Positions 19,906-34,675 of a stretch of DNA of 64,000 bases are shown one piece after another. The stretch spans positions 35,556,672 through 35,620,671 of the forward strand of contig JAFMSR010000001.1 in NCBI GenBank assembly GCA_022818135.1, in the 5' to 3' direction. The notes below the pieces were generated by a model. It did not search any database, was not told where the DNA came from, and saw only the letters and a list, made by a program, of their open reading frames with translations. How positions within the stretch are numbered: the first letter of the stretch is position 1; the number at the start of each line of letters is the position of its first letter. The position numbers were made by a program, and so were the translations under genes. This stretch comes from Saxidomus purpurata (lineage: Eukaryota > Mollusca > Bivalvia > Venerida > Veneridae).

Positions 19906-20801
19906 ATCAGATCAAATAGCATATAAGTAGTGAGTGCTTCGTGGGAATTAAACCAAACATTTCTGGGAAAACGATTTTATTGAACGACTTTTATTTGTTA
20001 AGGACTTATAAATCAATAGGAAATTTCTAAGAATTTATTAGATCTAAATAACTTAGTACATGTAACATTACAAGCAATATGATTCCAAATGCTCGTATGT
20101 TATAAATTATAAAATGTATTATTACATTACCTTTTTATTACTCCTTGAATTTAGAGCTATTATGAGAGTGACGCCCTAATTGTATGCTTAATTGCGATAA
20201 AGGGATACAGGTGACAAATCGTACAGGTAGTTAATAAATAAACAATAGTCAATGGGTCGCTGTAATAGGATACCTTATTACTGTAGTCTATTATATTTAC
20301 AATATAAACTGTTCAATTTACTATCATAGCTATACGTGCCAGCAGACCTTTCCGTACATAACTCTGAATAATAGGGAAAAGACACAAAATACACGTAAGT
20401 AAAACAAAATTTAAATTTAAATGGTCAGACACTAAAGGTAAGTAAACGATAGACACTAATATATGTGGCATGGGACCATTTCGTATCACACTTACAATGT
20501 AAATAGTCTTGTTGCTCAAGGATTCAGAATGGCTGTAACCTTAAAATCTTATTTCTAGCGTGTTGTCGTTAAAGCAAAACATTACATTTCGTTTAGTTCA
20601 TTGTTATGTTTTGGACAAATTGTTTGTCTTAATTGTTAACATTGGCTTTATTGACTACTTTGTCTTTATTGATTACTATCTGTTATATTTGAGGTACTTT
20701 GTCACAGTAATATGTACTTCTTGTCTCTTTTGTCTGTTCTATTCCTATCTGATCTTCTGAAATGGATTTTAATATTGTATGTGCCTACTTCAATTCAGTA
20801 A

Positions 20802-21072
20802 ATTTAGCATCAATAGTAACTTACATCTAGTGTATCCGCATATTTAGCATCAATAATAACTTACATTTAGTGTATCCGCATATTTAGCATCAATAATAAC
20901 TTACATTTAGTGCAACCGCATATTTAGCATCAATAATAACTTACATTTAGAGTAATCCGTATATTTAGCATCAATAATAACTCACTGCATTCACAGTTTT
21001 TAGGTATTATAGACAGACCATTGGATGCATCTGACATATCCTAACATCAATAATAACTTACATTTAGTGTAA
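20802..21072 (+). repeat. 40-bp minisatellite and detached remnant
   Basis: Units start at 20802, 20842, 20882, 20922 and 20963: TTTAGCATCAATAATAACTT then ACATTTAGTGTATCCGCATA. The last is cut at about 20984. An isolated half unit lies at 21043-21072 after 60 bp of other sequence. Confidence 0.95.
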
Positions 21073-24000
21073 TTAAAAGGATGAACATTGTATCGATTTA
21101 TACGGTTGCAAATGTTTCTTAGCACTTGCACAGCTGGTTGTGTGTTTCTTTACATAATGCTTTAACATAAGACTCAAGAATATGATCATGCTTGCTCTCT
21201 CTCTCTGTTTTTGAACGCTGCCAAATGTATTGTGTGCTTCTTTATGAGCGTTGAATTACATATCGCTTTAATCTGTGCAAATAACGAAGTACCATGCAAT
21301 GTTACAGAACACATAATTACGAATGAATATTTGATATAACACCAACGTAAAACCACTCACTTTCATATACATACACACAAATTTTCCTTTCCCGTTGCTT
21401 CATCAAACTTAATTTGACAGTTTTATGGTAGCAATACCGGAAAGATCAAATTGGCGAATTGGTGAAACACTGGTGCAGAATAGTTCTGCATTCTAATCGC
21501 ATGCAAAATGCCAATCACGTGAAACACAAAAAACGAACGTATATTGAATTAATTCGAAGTATAAAGGAAAATTTAGAAGAATAAATAATCACTATTTGTT
21601 CATTTTGTCGGGGTGTTTGATTAACATGAAATGCTATTCAATTACTTGTCATGCATACAAATATCGGCTCGTTTAAGATGAAAATCATCTTAATGAAGGA
21701 TACGATCTTGATGATCTTAAGGTATCAATATTTCCTCTAGAATTCTTGTAAATGATTAGATATGACAATTCCGAAATTTGTGAGTTGGGAAAAGTATATT
21801 GGGAAAGTATTGTAGCAGAATATTGCATTGATTTGTATTGATTCCGTTCTGTTAAAATGGCAAACTCTATTATTCCGCCTCAGATCAGCGGCAACTTGTT
21901 GCGATTCCGTGAACGTTCTCTGTTTTACCAGTAGCTTCATAGTGTATTGTGTAGAATTAAATGTCATGGATATTTCTCAATAAAAATGTATACTAGGAGC
22001 GTCGGTAGTCTATGTGGAAATTTTATGGAGTACTGGCTTTAATTAAAAAGGTAGGAAAAGTAATTTGTTTCAAAATTGACTTGTTGAACATTACCGGGCT
22101 TTCTCTCGAAATCCGCTGTTTAATTATTTTCTGTTAATAGTATCATATAAAATAGGGAAAAGCACAAAGTCTAGTTGTCTAACACTAAAATAATTGACGA
22201 ATCTCTTCGATGCATTTGTCATGAAAAATAAGGATGTTTCACTAGAATACGTAAGTTTGCCGTTTTTAAACTGCACGTATTATATAAACATGTTCAAGTT
22301 AAAATCTATGAATTCTAAAACGCAATCATTTCCAGATTATATTAATGAATTGACATATTGTGCTTGTGAAAAAGTATAGCAAATTAACGTCTTATGCAAA
22401 CTCCAAAGGAAAAGTTGAAAACTCTATTTAACATCTACGTATTTCAAAATTGTTGTTCGCGTTTTTGTGTGATATGTCACAAAGCTATAGTTGTAAGAAA
22501 TAGATAAGTATGTAAGTTAAGCAGATCATGTGAAAATGAAATGTTTATAATGGAAAATTTAAATGAAAATTGTATAAGACTAGTGATACTCTTTTTAATG
22601 CACAATTTTGTATTGTCTGTAAAGAGTAAGTATACATGACATTGTTTTGTGATCGGAGTTATGACACATCCGGCACTTTAAATTTGGTATTGTTATCCGA
22701 AAATAATAGACATAATAAATTATGATAGAGTAAATCTGAAAGTTAATCTAATTGTATTAAATACAAAAACAAAAACTGCTTTGAAAAATCAGCCAAATTT
22801 CAAGGGTTGGGGACTGTAAAACAGGATACGAACAGCAAATATACCACATAATATTTTGTTATCAATGGTCAAAAGTTCTGAATACATCATTATGAGCATT
22901 ATACCACTTCGCGCAAGGATTTAAAACTCTGACGAGATGAAAGGTATTGATCTTTTTCAGATCTGTAAGTCAAAGGTTAGGCCATAAGAACCTTGGTAAC
23001 TCAGTGATTTAATTCGAGTTTTAGGTCAATAACTGCTGAGGCCATTCATATCGCACTAAAGCATTTAAAGGATGGTAAGCTGGAAAATGAAGTACGATCC
23101 AAAGGGCATAGTACCATTGAGCTTTTTGGCATTTTACTTTTTAAAGAATTAAGCTTTAAAATGTGTGATGCATTGTCGAACTCTTTGTTCGAAAGCTTTG
23201 TTGTGGTCGGCATTGATGTCATAAAATTGATATTAAATGATAATTAATCCTGAAATCGGATTCCAATAGTTTACCCGAAACCTGTACTTTTCCGAAACAA
23301 GATATTTTACCTTACTCTCATTGATAGCCACAATTATCTCAATATTTGGCGGGCTTCCCATCAGACAGAGCATTTTGTCTGAATTGTATTTGCATGGCAA
23401 ATTTTCCACTGCACTCTTATATTCCACCTTGCGTTCATCCTAGATTTTCCCCAGTGGTGCTGAAAGAAAACAGCAATCGCTTTGACTATCCTTCTTTCGA
23501 TTTAATCTCTGATGACATAACTTTCCAGGAATACAAGTTTTTTTACCTTCCATATTGCTTTCCTGATCGATTTATTACTTGTTTGACTTTCTAATTTTGC
23601 TCTCACAAAGTTTCATATTCAATCTAGTTATATTTTCAACGTGATGTATAGTTTTTTTTATAAATGTCATAAGCCTACGGTTGCTGTTGTCACTAAAAGA
23701 GTAAACATTCTATATATCTGTGAATAATTACCATTACCTGACATCAATGGGCTTGACTGTATCATTCATCAGCTTAGCTTAGCACAGAGAGGAAAGTTTT
23801 GAGAGAGATTAAGTTGCTTTGGATTTTGTTTTCACAATTTTAATTAGGGTTCAAGAAGTAAGCCTATTGTTACACATATTGACTGCTTCAATGAAAGGCT
23901 TACTACTATGATAACAGGAGAGCTCAATCCTTTCCCTACTTAAACAATTCTAATCGGGACCCGAAATATGTTGTCCTTTATATATATAACATACGAAACC

Positions 24001-27000
24001 ATTCGGGAGTAGCTGTGATCCTTATTTTCATTTCTGTTGCACGCCTTGGTAAAATAGTCTACATATGTTTTCAAATGTTATCTACTTAAAGTACTAGTAT
24101 ATCCGTAAGCTTGATACATGTAATATATTCAATGAGTTATTAAATTAACTCTACTGTACAGGTCGACAAATAACTATATGATTTATACCTACTTACCTCG
24201 GTAAAAACATAAACAGCCAAACAAACATGGTAAAGTTTGACAAGTTAAGACGCATTGAGTCTGCTACATGTATTGTGCAACATGGAACTAATCACTATTA
24301 ATCATTGCAGCTTGTCAGGAAAAGGTTTCACGGATGTGGGCATTTCCTTAAGTTACAATGACTGACACTTCTTAAAATATTTTGGGAAAAGAGCGAGCAT
24401 TGACGTCAGTGATTGAACTTTTTGTGTAGCAATCCATTTTCTGGTCTTGCTGCAGATATATTTGTCATTCTGTTCCACAGTGTTCCTTGAATGAGTCTCA
24501 TTTGTGCCATTTTTTACACGTCTGCATTAATGAGAATTTAACATACGACTACTACCGTATCTTATTTAAGATATCAAATGTCTAGGCTGACACAAACCTG
24601 GTGGCACCGTTTTAGACCTCAGTTGGACCCTTATTGGTGACTTAAACATTTTGGAGCCTTTAAAGTTATAAAACTAAGTAAAATTAGCTATATGACTCTA
24701 TTGCATAATTATATTGAAGTAGACTTACAAAACTTTACGACCACCGTGGAATACGCATCTGTTCGAAAAAAAGATATTGCAAAGAAACAAATTAATACTT
24801 ATGTAGTTCTTCGCACTGGCATAGGCGCTCTTTGTGTCCTTATACCTTTATATTTCTCACGTTTCCGTTTCATGAAATTAAAAATCATCATGCTGTGTTC
24901 AAAAATAACGATGCGGGCTTCATGTTTATATCATGCAAACGGGAAACATGAAAATCAGGAATAGTTTGGTTTTGTTTTTAGCTTATTTCATGGAGTAAAG
25001 CTTTATGTTGCCCCGTACCATTTTACACAGTTATTACTGGTGCTACTCTGTTTATGGTTTTTTTTTTGTTTTTTTTTTTAATGTTCGTTGATACAGATTA
25101 ATTACAACACCATGTTACATTACTGTACACTTTTTACATTTTATAGAGTTGTTGCCCTTTTGTACTTAGCAAGTTTCGGTTAGAAAATGTAATATCTCAA
25201 GTATCGATTGTGGTACTGCATTGAAACTCCACAGTTGGTATACACAATAATCTCCATGCATGCAAAGCTACAATAAAGATTTATATTTCTATATTTCATT
25301 TTATAAAGATTTGTACTTTTGTACTTAGCAAATATCTATGCATGCAAAACAATTATGTCTGCACATTTTTCATTTATTCATAGTACTGTTCAAGCTGCGT
25401 TTAATATGTGTAGTAAGGCATACTTGTTTCTCCGTGTACTTTTGCACTGATATAAATCTGTTGTCTTTTTACCAGCACATAAGCGGAGGTATTTATCATT
25501 TCCAGTGATAGCTCTAAATTTGTTGTTGTGATGCTAAAAATAACGTTAACGTACTACATGCAAATTAGCATGTTCGGATAGATACGGACACACCCGAGCA
25601 ATGGCGGTGATGTGTTAGCATTTTTATATCCATTGGCATTCGTTAATCTGATCATGATTAAGATGAAATAACACAGTATTTTGTTGGGTTTTTTTCTAGC
25701 CAGATGTGAAAATTGGCTTTATTTGTCGATTACGTTTAGCATTTATGATCAATCACCTTCCAATTGTTGTACGTACCGCTTTCCTATTGTTTGAATCGAG
25801 TTCATCATTGACTATTAAAATATCTATGTAATTGTGAAGCATATTAAACTTGATAGTGCCTTCATAAACAGAATGACTAATGTTACGAAGCAGTTGTTTG
25901 TTGGTTGTATATCTATCACCTTTTAACCTCCCGCTGATGGGGATTCGAAATATCGCTGTATAGGACTAACCTTTTGAAAAAATGGTTTCGCGTGAATTCA
26001 GATTACAGGGCGTTGTATTATCGCCTCGAAATGTTCATGTATATCCTACGACAAAACGTAGGGGAATATAAATCATTTCTTTTTGTCCATCATGATAAAG
26101 TTGGTATATATAGAATAAGCGTGTGATATCACATACTGAGATTGCACCTCATACGTGTTTAGGATTCAATCATAACCAGACATCTAAGACAACATAAAAG
26201 ACTTTCATTTGTAAATCTAAACATGAAGTTGCTCGCTTATTGCAAATTCTTTACACTTATCAGAGAAACTTCAGCACGACATTCACGAATTTCTTGAATA
26301 AATTGTAGTGAATTCGATTCCCACGAGTTAGAGTATCGACATGAACCGTGGCAATTATTCATAGTACCAGGATAAGGTATATATTTTGCAATAATTTATC
26401 ATTTGGTGATGGCATTTAACAAATTGACAAGACACACATATCTGATATAACGTTATAATTGTGCTGTGTACTAATTGAATATTCGGGCGTGTGTTATCAT
26501 TACGTCGTTAATACACAAGAGACCATAACAATGTGCAATCATCCGATAATGAGAAAAAACACCATTTTAAATGTCCATTATATATTTGTGCACATCTGCG
26601 CGGCAAAAAACAGCAAGGGCTGAATATGTGAAGAATTCTGGACAGCCTTTCATTCCAGTTAACCATAACAACAATTGTTTTACGGTATTTACTCCGAGTA
26701 CTGACATAGTACACTCAACCGGTTTAAAAACGCAAAAGTGGCAAAATATTTATTGTAACAGTGTTATCGTGTTTCAAATTTATTCAAATTTCATACACAA
26801 CAAAAACAATATAAAATTTGAATTCTTGTAAAAGTTTCAATAATTCATCGCAAAAAAATGACTTAAATAGAAATAAAAACAATAGCGTCATTCAAATAAA
26901 AATGTTCAACAGGGGAAATCTTTGCGTTTTAAGTGTATTTTCTAACTAAGACATGCACAGAAAAACCTGCCGATCTGTCAAATGAAGATACCTAGTTCTA

Positions 27001-27930
27001 CATTCTCCGGTGTTTCTCTCTCCCTATCTATTGTTTTCCCTTCAACGTGTTTAATTACTATTCACGGAAGAGGAGTGTATTTCTGGTGCTATAAATAATT
27101 GCTTATCCTGTTACAAGCTTAGGTTATGTGGTACATAAAAGGGAAATCTTAGCCGTCATGTGAAATAAGACACATCAATGTTTAATTATAGACAGCGAAA
27201 AATTAGATTGAAATCATGCAATTCCCACGTACACGATGGATCAATAGAAATCAATCTTTTGATGTGTGCCGTAAACAGAATAATTGTCACTGCTAGATTA
27301 TACTCAGCTAAATGAATGATACAAAATGTTGATGAAATACGATTGCCAATATTCCTTCATTATTTTAATCAAGTAGTTTAAATAAAGCTTCTATTTGCAG
27401 GCGGTGTCATTTTACAAGAGGAATCATTTGGCCCTGTTAACTGCTTTAATGACGAACTATAGAAATTCAATGATGGGGTTCTAAAGACATTTGTTCGAAA
27501 GCTAAGCTACGAAATGACCACCCTGAAATCTTAGCAAAAATATATTCAAAATCTTCTCAATGAAACAATCAGTCCAGAGTACTAACTTTTTATTTAATAA
27601 ATATTGATGCAGCCTCTACCACTGTAGCCGAACCTAAAAATAAAATACACTATATCTTGTTAAAAGACTTGGGGAAATTTACTAAATTATTATTTGTAAG
27701 TTGCTACTTTGGTCATTTCGACTTGTACCGACAACCTCTCCAACATGTTTAATTTACATTTACTCGGTAACGTGTGCAAAATTGGTAAAACAAATGTTGA
27801 GTTGTACGCTATTGGTGAAGTGGAAAGCCAGAGAAGTCAGAGAAGAGAGTGGATATGAGATTTCTGCACCTGAAGTGAATGTTACTGTATGCAATTCATG
27901 AAAATATGAAAAATAAATATTGGTGGTGAC
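21073..27930. other. No gene recognised
   Basis: Nearly 7 kb of AT-rich sequence. Open frames are short and show no family motif on either strand. A weak echo of 20365-20440 (AATAGGGAAAAG-CACAAA) occurs near 22152. A CRE-like TGACGTCA is at 24401-24408. Nothing further is supported. Confidence 0.5.
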
Positions 27931-27944
27931 TGTCGTTCATATTT

Positions 27945-28805
27945 ATTTCTAAAGAATCGGACCACTGAATTCAAGCGTGGAAGAACCAGCAATGATGATC
28001 CACAGTAAGATTGTCCTAAAAATGCCACTACCGAAACTCAAATGGATGTTGTACATCGTATTGTAATGAATGATAGAAGAGTGAACATTATATTTCTAAT
28101 TCATTAGGAATAAGTTTTGGTTCATTTTGTATGATGTACTGTGGACACACTAACGGCAAGATGGGTTCCAAGAATGTTCACACCAGACACAAAAATTGAA
28201 TATGCTAAATACATGCGTTTCTCCAAAGAGCTTTTTACACATCTTCAGCGGAATCCAGAAAACTTTTTCTGCAGAATTGTGACCCAGGAAGAGACATTTG
28301 TGTATTAATTTGTTCCTTTGATAAAAAATCAAAGCAAGCTTTGAAAACATCGAAGATCATCACCTTCAGGTCCAAGCAGACGACATCAGTGTACTGGGAA
28401 TGCAAATGTTTATCATGGTGGATTAAACTCATTGAAGTCAAATCATCACTAGACAGTAGTATGCTAATAAACTACGAGTGCTAAAGAAGAACATTAAAGA
28501 AAACCAAAGAGAAAAGTTTACAGCGGGTATCATTTTATTCAAAGATTAATGCACCTGCTCAAGCTTCACAAGTTGTATGAGCTGAATTTCTTCAACATCC
28601 CCGGATTCACCTAATTAAGAACCCTCAGATATTGCCTTTTTGCCAAAACTTAAATCTGAACTGCATGACGGTGATAAAGACATCATTGGTGCTGCTGAAA
28701 CCTTTATTGCCGCTCATGAAGACAACTTCTTCCGAGATGGTATAATTATATAAGTTGCAGCATCACCTGAAGAAACGCATTGGAATTAAGAGTGATTATT
28801 TCGCC
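27945..28805 (+). pseudogene. Mariner-family transposase pseudogene 1
   Basis: Mariner transposases cut and paste the element using a D,D34D centre. Fragments in order on this strand: EFKRGRTSNDDPQ, NATTETQMDVVHRIVMNDRR, ARWVPRMFTPDTKIEYAK, a segment where the first catalytic Asp would lie but reads VTQEETF, KINAPAQASQVV where the family has DNAPAH, and IGIKSDYFAK at the C-terminus. Frameshifts and stops separate the pieces and at least two catalytic Asp are gone. It is long dead. Confidence 0.75.
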
Positions 28806-29527
28806 AAATAAAATCAATCAAATTGATAATGTGCTTTGTTTATTATACCATTTCAGACTGTTTTATTTGTCCTCGCATGATAAAAGATATATTAAAATTA
28901 GTGCAATCTTGTTCTTGAAACAGATAATACTTCTTGAAGTTCTTTATCGGACAATGGAGGTGTTTTACCTACTAGTATGTATAGTATGGTTGCTTACATC
29001 CAAAGTAAAATAAACAAATTAATACAATGACACTAATGATGTTCTTTTGAAATAACTTATTACACAACCATCAACGTCATTTAATTGAAAAACGTGCCTT
29101 TGTTTTGGTAAACATTGCCTTTTTAACACGACCTATAAATGCATGTAAATAGTATCACTGAGACGAATGAAAAAGGTAGAAAGTTCCATTTTAAAAGACT
29201 TAAAACATACCCTGCTTATGGAAGTTTCAAGTATTTGTGTAGAAACTGCATTATACCAATACACTTTCTTCTGGTACCAGGTGTGCTATCTTAAACATTT
29301 TCTTTTTTCTAACAATATGTCGTTTTGAAAATTGGGATTGTCACTTTGAAGTGTAATATCACTCTAAAGAAGTTCCTGATTTAATACTTCACATCGTTTG
29401 ATAGCATGAACTACAAAAACTTTGTAATAAACAATTTTATCAGAAGAAAGACTTTCTGGAATAACGCTTCATACATTTTAGTGCTTTGGGCAGACGGTCA
29501 TAGAACTTTTTTTTTTCGAACTTACAG
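28806..29527. other. No feature recognised upstream of the 29.5-kb exon
   Basis: Non-coding. It ends in a polypyrimidine run (T-rich from about 29508) and CTTACAG, a good splice acceptor for the next feature. Confidence 0.5.
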
Positions 29528-29532
29528 ATAAA

Positions 29533-29776
29533 ATGGCAAGTAACAGTTCCGAAGTTTCGGAGTTAAAGGACAGAGATGGGAACATGGATCTTACAACCAC
29601 GATAGTCTCTGTTGTAAATAATGTAATAGACAGCATTGGGATTACAGACAAAAACAATGTTACCATGACAACCAACAACAGTGAAATAATGACAATATTA
29701 ACATCTACTGTCACAAACATGACGTCATATTTAATCAACACCACTACGTCGCCGGAAGAAATTTGTACAGAACCAG
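29533..29776 (+). CDS. Candidate first coding exon of a glycosylated receptor-like protein (N-terminus only)
   Basis: Starts at ATG 29533 in a good context (AAAATGG), just after a T-rich tract and CTTACAG acceptor at 29521-29527. It runs 81 codons plus one base to a consensus donor CCAG|GTAAGG. The peptide is Ser/Thr/Asn-rich, lacks a signal peptide or membrane segment, and has five N-glycosylation sequons (NSS, NVT, NNS, NMT, NTT) before EEICTEP. This is typical of the extracellular N-terminus of class A GPCRs, often followed by a conserved Cys. No downstream exon was found to prove that. It could also be the start of another membrane protein. Confidence 0.45.
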
Positions 29777-29821
29777 GTAAGGCTTCTACTTAGTTTTAAT
29801 CAAAGACACACATTGTTACCT

Positions 29822-29900
29822 ACTCTCTCTCTCTCTCTGTCTCTGTCTCTGTCTCTCTGTCTCTGTCTGTCTCTCTCTCTCTGTCTCTCTGTCTCTCTCT
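29822..29900 (+). repeat. (TC/TG)n microsatellite
   Basis: Mixed TCTC and TGTC run just inside the intron after the 29.5-kb exon. Confidence 0.95.
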
Positions 29901-32900
29901 GAAAATGTTACAGAGCAAACTAGAAATCTCGAGGGTAGCTTTTGTGTGTTCAGCAAAATCAAATTCCAGGAGGAAATGAGATTTATTTGATACCGTTTTT
30001 CAGTACAAACTGCTGCTCATCGATTAAATAGTTTGCAACCGAACAGATATTAAAGAGAAGGAAAAATCCATTTGGACTGTTGCGACAGAACAGGTAAAGC
30101 GGAGAACATAGTTATATGGGATTAAATATGTGTTTGTATTCCCTGTTATATAATTTGTACATAATGACCAACGTGCACAAATGTTTTTCTTGACTTGTTG
30201 CTCTTTTAACAGACGACCTGCAAATGTTTTAACCATTTTCATTAAATTATACATCACTGTTTATTGGCCTTTGCAATTACTCACTGGGACAGATCACCCC
30301 ATTTTAATGAATCAGTGACCACGCGAATGCCGTTTGGTAAGATTACATAAATTCTATTGACTGACTTCTGTCCAGTACCATGCAAGTTAATAGTCAGCCA
30401 GGCGCAAAGTACATTACTTTGTTGCTCGTCAATTTATTGCTAGATAAAACATTCATAAACACGAACAACTTATCTTGATGGGATGTTAGACTTGTGATAA
30501 GTCTCCAGAATTAAGAAGAGAGAAATTCGCTTATGTTCAATATTCATTGACAAATAGATTGCAATGGATTTGGTCTGCGTGGGTTTGGCTACAACAAATT
30601 GAAAGCATTACGAAATATTGTGTATCAGAGATTTGACAACAGACAATGATAAAAGTCAGTATCACCAGTTATTGCAATCCCAATACCCACAGTATAACAA
30701 CAACGAAATGACAGGGGCTTGGGATAAGTTTGCGCACAGCCCAAGTTTGCGCGTGCTGACTTTCATGCACTTTGTCATCATATGCATTATGCTTAAAGCG
30801 TGATTTTAAAGAAAATATGAAAAGTATGTTAGGTGGACACTGTTATTGTGAAACAGATACGATATATGAGATGACCTAGATCATTCATACATCATTCTGT
30901 TTTACATGTTTTATTGCTCGCTAATTCTTTTAATGACAGCTGTTGGGCAAATGCAAAATATTTTAGAAAATCCTGAATGACAATGGCGACCAAAATAACT
31001 TTGTAATTCTAAAATCAAACATGGTATCGTGCGCCATAAATAAACAACTACATTGTACTGCTCTATTTTTAGAATGTAGACACCAATTTAATTCTGAAAT
31101 TCATTGGCCTTTTCGCATGTAAGAGCCAGTTCTATATATATTTACATTGTAAATTAGTTCTATTTACATTAATATTGGATCGATGTCATATCAAACTTGT
31201 TTGTTTTGAACATATTCTTAAATTTAAAACCCTATAATTACATTGGAATTTAAAACCCTATAATTACATTGGAATTTAAAACCCTATAATTACATTGGAG
31301 GGAATAGTGTTCTGAACAAATCGAAACTTAGGTAACATAAGACACTGGAGTCAAACAAAGAACCTCCTGACAACTGTCAGTATAGAATGTTAATGTCATT
31401 GTATGCAACTTATGTAACACAGGGATATTTTTATCAGGTAAAATTCTTACACAAAATAATACAGCCTTAACAAATAGCGAGTCATATCGTATTGCGACAA
31501 AATTTGCTTTTCACGCGTCAAAATTTGTCGACGTATATTATGTAACCGTTTACATTTGCAGTTATGTCCAAAGCAAACTTATTTACAGCTCAAATTTTCT
31601 CTAACCACTTATCGCTTAAGTGTATTGTTGAAGAAAAATTGCAACAGATATTACACATTTTTAATCTTTTCTTTCTGTTTATAAAAAGGAAACTTTCTTG
31701 CAGTTGTAGGTTAATAATTTATAATTGGTTTGTTTCTCCAGATAATTATGCTTTAAAGGGTTTTCTATTTTAACTTTTCATCGACATAACAATGCATTTT
31801 AGTTTCAGACTTTCTGAACTGACCTTGTCTAAAATAATAACCCGACTCCAGTATGAACTTGTAGTCAACATTTTATTCTCGCACTATACTATTAATAATC
31901 AAGTAAGGTTTGACACCAAATTATTAGTCTATAATATCATATTAGATGATTTCTCGTTAAGCCAGGCAATCAGCAATTATTCAAACTGCTCTTGCAATGC
32001 AACGATCCTAGATTAACTAGACTAATTCCGTACACGGAGACGTATTGGTGATTCATGGATCCAATACAAACAACATAAATGTGATATATATTTTGTTGTG
32101 ATCAGCCGTTTGTGTTTGTTGAGCAATATCTAGGCAATTCATCGCTTATCATGTGATTCATAAACTCTTTGTAATAGTTCGAAGATGAAATGTAGAAGAT
32201 GAGTTAATTCGCTAAATTAAAGAGAAATTCAATTTAGCCAAATGATGATTATTTATGAATTGCCTTAATTTATTAAACGAGATGTAAAACATGCTTTCAT
32301 GAAGGAAATCTGTAAGGATACTTAATTGCCCCTTAATAAATTGATATGAGCAACTAACATTGACATTGCAGCACGAAACGATATCACCAAAAGGCACATA
32401 ACCAAAAATCACCTGAATGACATGGTGGTTTTCATTTAATTTGCCAGATAACAAATCTAGTGTAAAAATTGGAAAAAAATGACTTTCTCTCCTCTCTCTG
32501 TTCTTTTTGGAAAATGTAAAGTATCTATTATAGGCTTTTGACATGCAATCGTAACACGTTTTGGAGGTATATGAATAATTTTGAATTTTTAATTTCTTTT
32601 AATTCATCGCCTATTTCTTGTTGCAGTGAAGACTACAATTATATATTAAGGCTTGATTGTTAAGAGATTTAAAAATAAACATCCTATATGTGTATGATGT
32701 GGTAAATTTGAGATAGATTGGCGAACACGATTACAGCAAAGTTTTGTACATGTATTACAGCTATACATAATAGTATAGAAACAACACAGAACGCCATCAG
32801 AATCATCATGAAACCAATTAAGAAATGAGTTTCTGATACATCAAGAAGCTGTGTCGAGCCATCAATTTATCTTTCCATCCAATCTTTATGCGCATATTTA

Positions 32901-34160
32901 CGACTGTCCTGAATCAGATTCTGTCCTTGCTTCATGTGATTGTGTGGTTATTTACGTCAGAAAAGAACCAACTTATATCAGGACAATCTTTCGATTTTCC
33001 AGAGCCTAAAATATCAATACTTTGTTCATTTGTGACATATTGATGGCTCTTCATTGACTTGCTTGAACCAAGTTACAAAAAATACTAATTTCTTTGTGAT
33101 TTGCGGCTATGCTAAATGTTAACTCCTGTCTTCAAATAGTATAACTTCAAATATACCTTGAAACTTACTGTTGTGTTGAATGACTGCATTATAATGTACG
33201 AGTATGTATTCTGTCTTAATGTCTGCAGCAATACGCATACTGCAAATCATCTTAAGAATTTGGATGAAGTCTTCTCTCATATTTGTGTCCCTCTTTATTT
33301 TGGAAATGACAGAGAATCAACCCATTTAATGTTGGTACAACAAAAATAAACATATAAAAACCCCAAATAATCGGGCTTCAATTATTATGTTACTTGTACA
33401 TTAAGGTAACTTGCCCCGGAACAAAATGGCCACCAGTGAAAACATGATGATATCACTAAAATGTAGTCTGGTGGTCTTTTGACATAATACACAATCAAAT
33501 TACTGTTATATAAGCTTTTAGAACCTGTATTAGTGTGTTTTGTTGCAAATATTGTTAAAACATGTCATTTCAGTTCTTGAGTTACTTACATGAAAAATAT
33601 CCAATTTTTGTGCAAGTTTCCTGACAAAGTCAAATGATGAAATTATTCAAACTGGCACTTATTTACTAGTTCAATGTCTCCTCCAGATGCTCGACCATAG
33701 AAATAGTTGAGCTGTTCTTTCAATCTTACACATCAACAGTTTATAACACATCACTAAATTGTGAAGTCCACATGCTTGAGTTATGGTTTAAGGTAGAGCG
33801 CTATTGTCTTTGGTGGGTGGGTGCATGCTTTTTTTCAATTTTTATTTTTCCCTTTAATGTATACTGTGTTTGTTTTGGTCGGGATGTCATAATATTGTAG
33901 TATACTGACACTAATAATTCATGTAAAGAGAACTATAAATCAGTGAATTATTATAAAGAACGGATACATTTTGAAACATATTCTTGCTAGTTGACGAACA
34001 AAGACTCTGTGACAGATTCAGTGGAAATAAAGAAACTAAAACATAGTTAACACCATTATTAACATAATTTTGTTTAATTTTTCTGTATCAAATACATAAT
34101 TTGAAAAAATATGTAAAGACAATAAGAGCGTCTTGCAGTATTTTATATGGCTTGGTAAAC
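29901..34160. other. No gene recognised
   Basis: AT-rich sequence, possibly intron of the gene starting at 29533. Frames up to about 110 codons on either strand show no family motif. The only clear structure is the triple repeat at 31221-31298. Confidence 0.5.
31221..31298 (+). repeat. Three perfect 26-bp tandem copies
   Basis: AATTTAAAACCCTATAATTA then CATTGG, repeated three times without a mismatch, so a recent expansion. Confidence 0.95.
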
Positions 34161-34164
34161 AAAA

Positions 34165-34275
34165 ATTTTTACAACAAGAGTATGTTGATTATATGGTATA
34201 AACTATGTTTACGGTACTGCAGTATACTTTAAACCGCTGATTTTATCGATAATGAGTGGGAATGCATAGCTGAAT
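34165..34275 (+). repeat. Dispersed repeat, also at 63905-64000
   Basis: TTTACGGTACTGCAGTATA, TTTTATCGATAATGA and TGGGAATGCATAGCTGA occur here and at the right edge of the window in the same order and direction. Family unknown; the outer boundaries are not determined. Confidence 0.8.
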
Positions 34276-34675
34276 CTTTTAGGCTGAGTTATAATACTTA
34301 CAAAGAATATATTATAATTCATGTTTTGAAGGTTATTTAGTTTGACATCGGTTATAGGGTATATCCCTTTAAATGAATAATATCATATTATATAATTGAT
34401 ATGAAACATGAATAAAACTGAAATGAATTTCATTTACAATGTATCTAATACATACGTAATCATTATATCTTGATAGAACTAACTGCAACTTTCTCTTTTA
34501 CAATTTTATGGAAAATGCTCTGCTATTTAAAATGCTATAATTGGTAACAAAGTGTTAAATTGATAAAAAAGAGTCAATCGGAACAGGATATCTTTATTTT
34601 AGATACACAAAGCAAGTTGATATGTTGATGTGCAAGAATTTGGACAATATTGTCAATGATAAAACAAAACTATAA

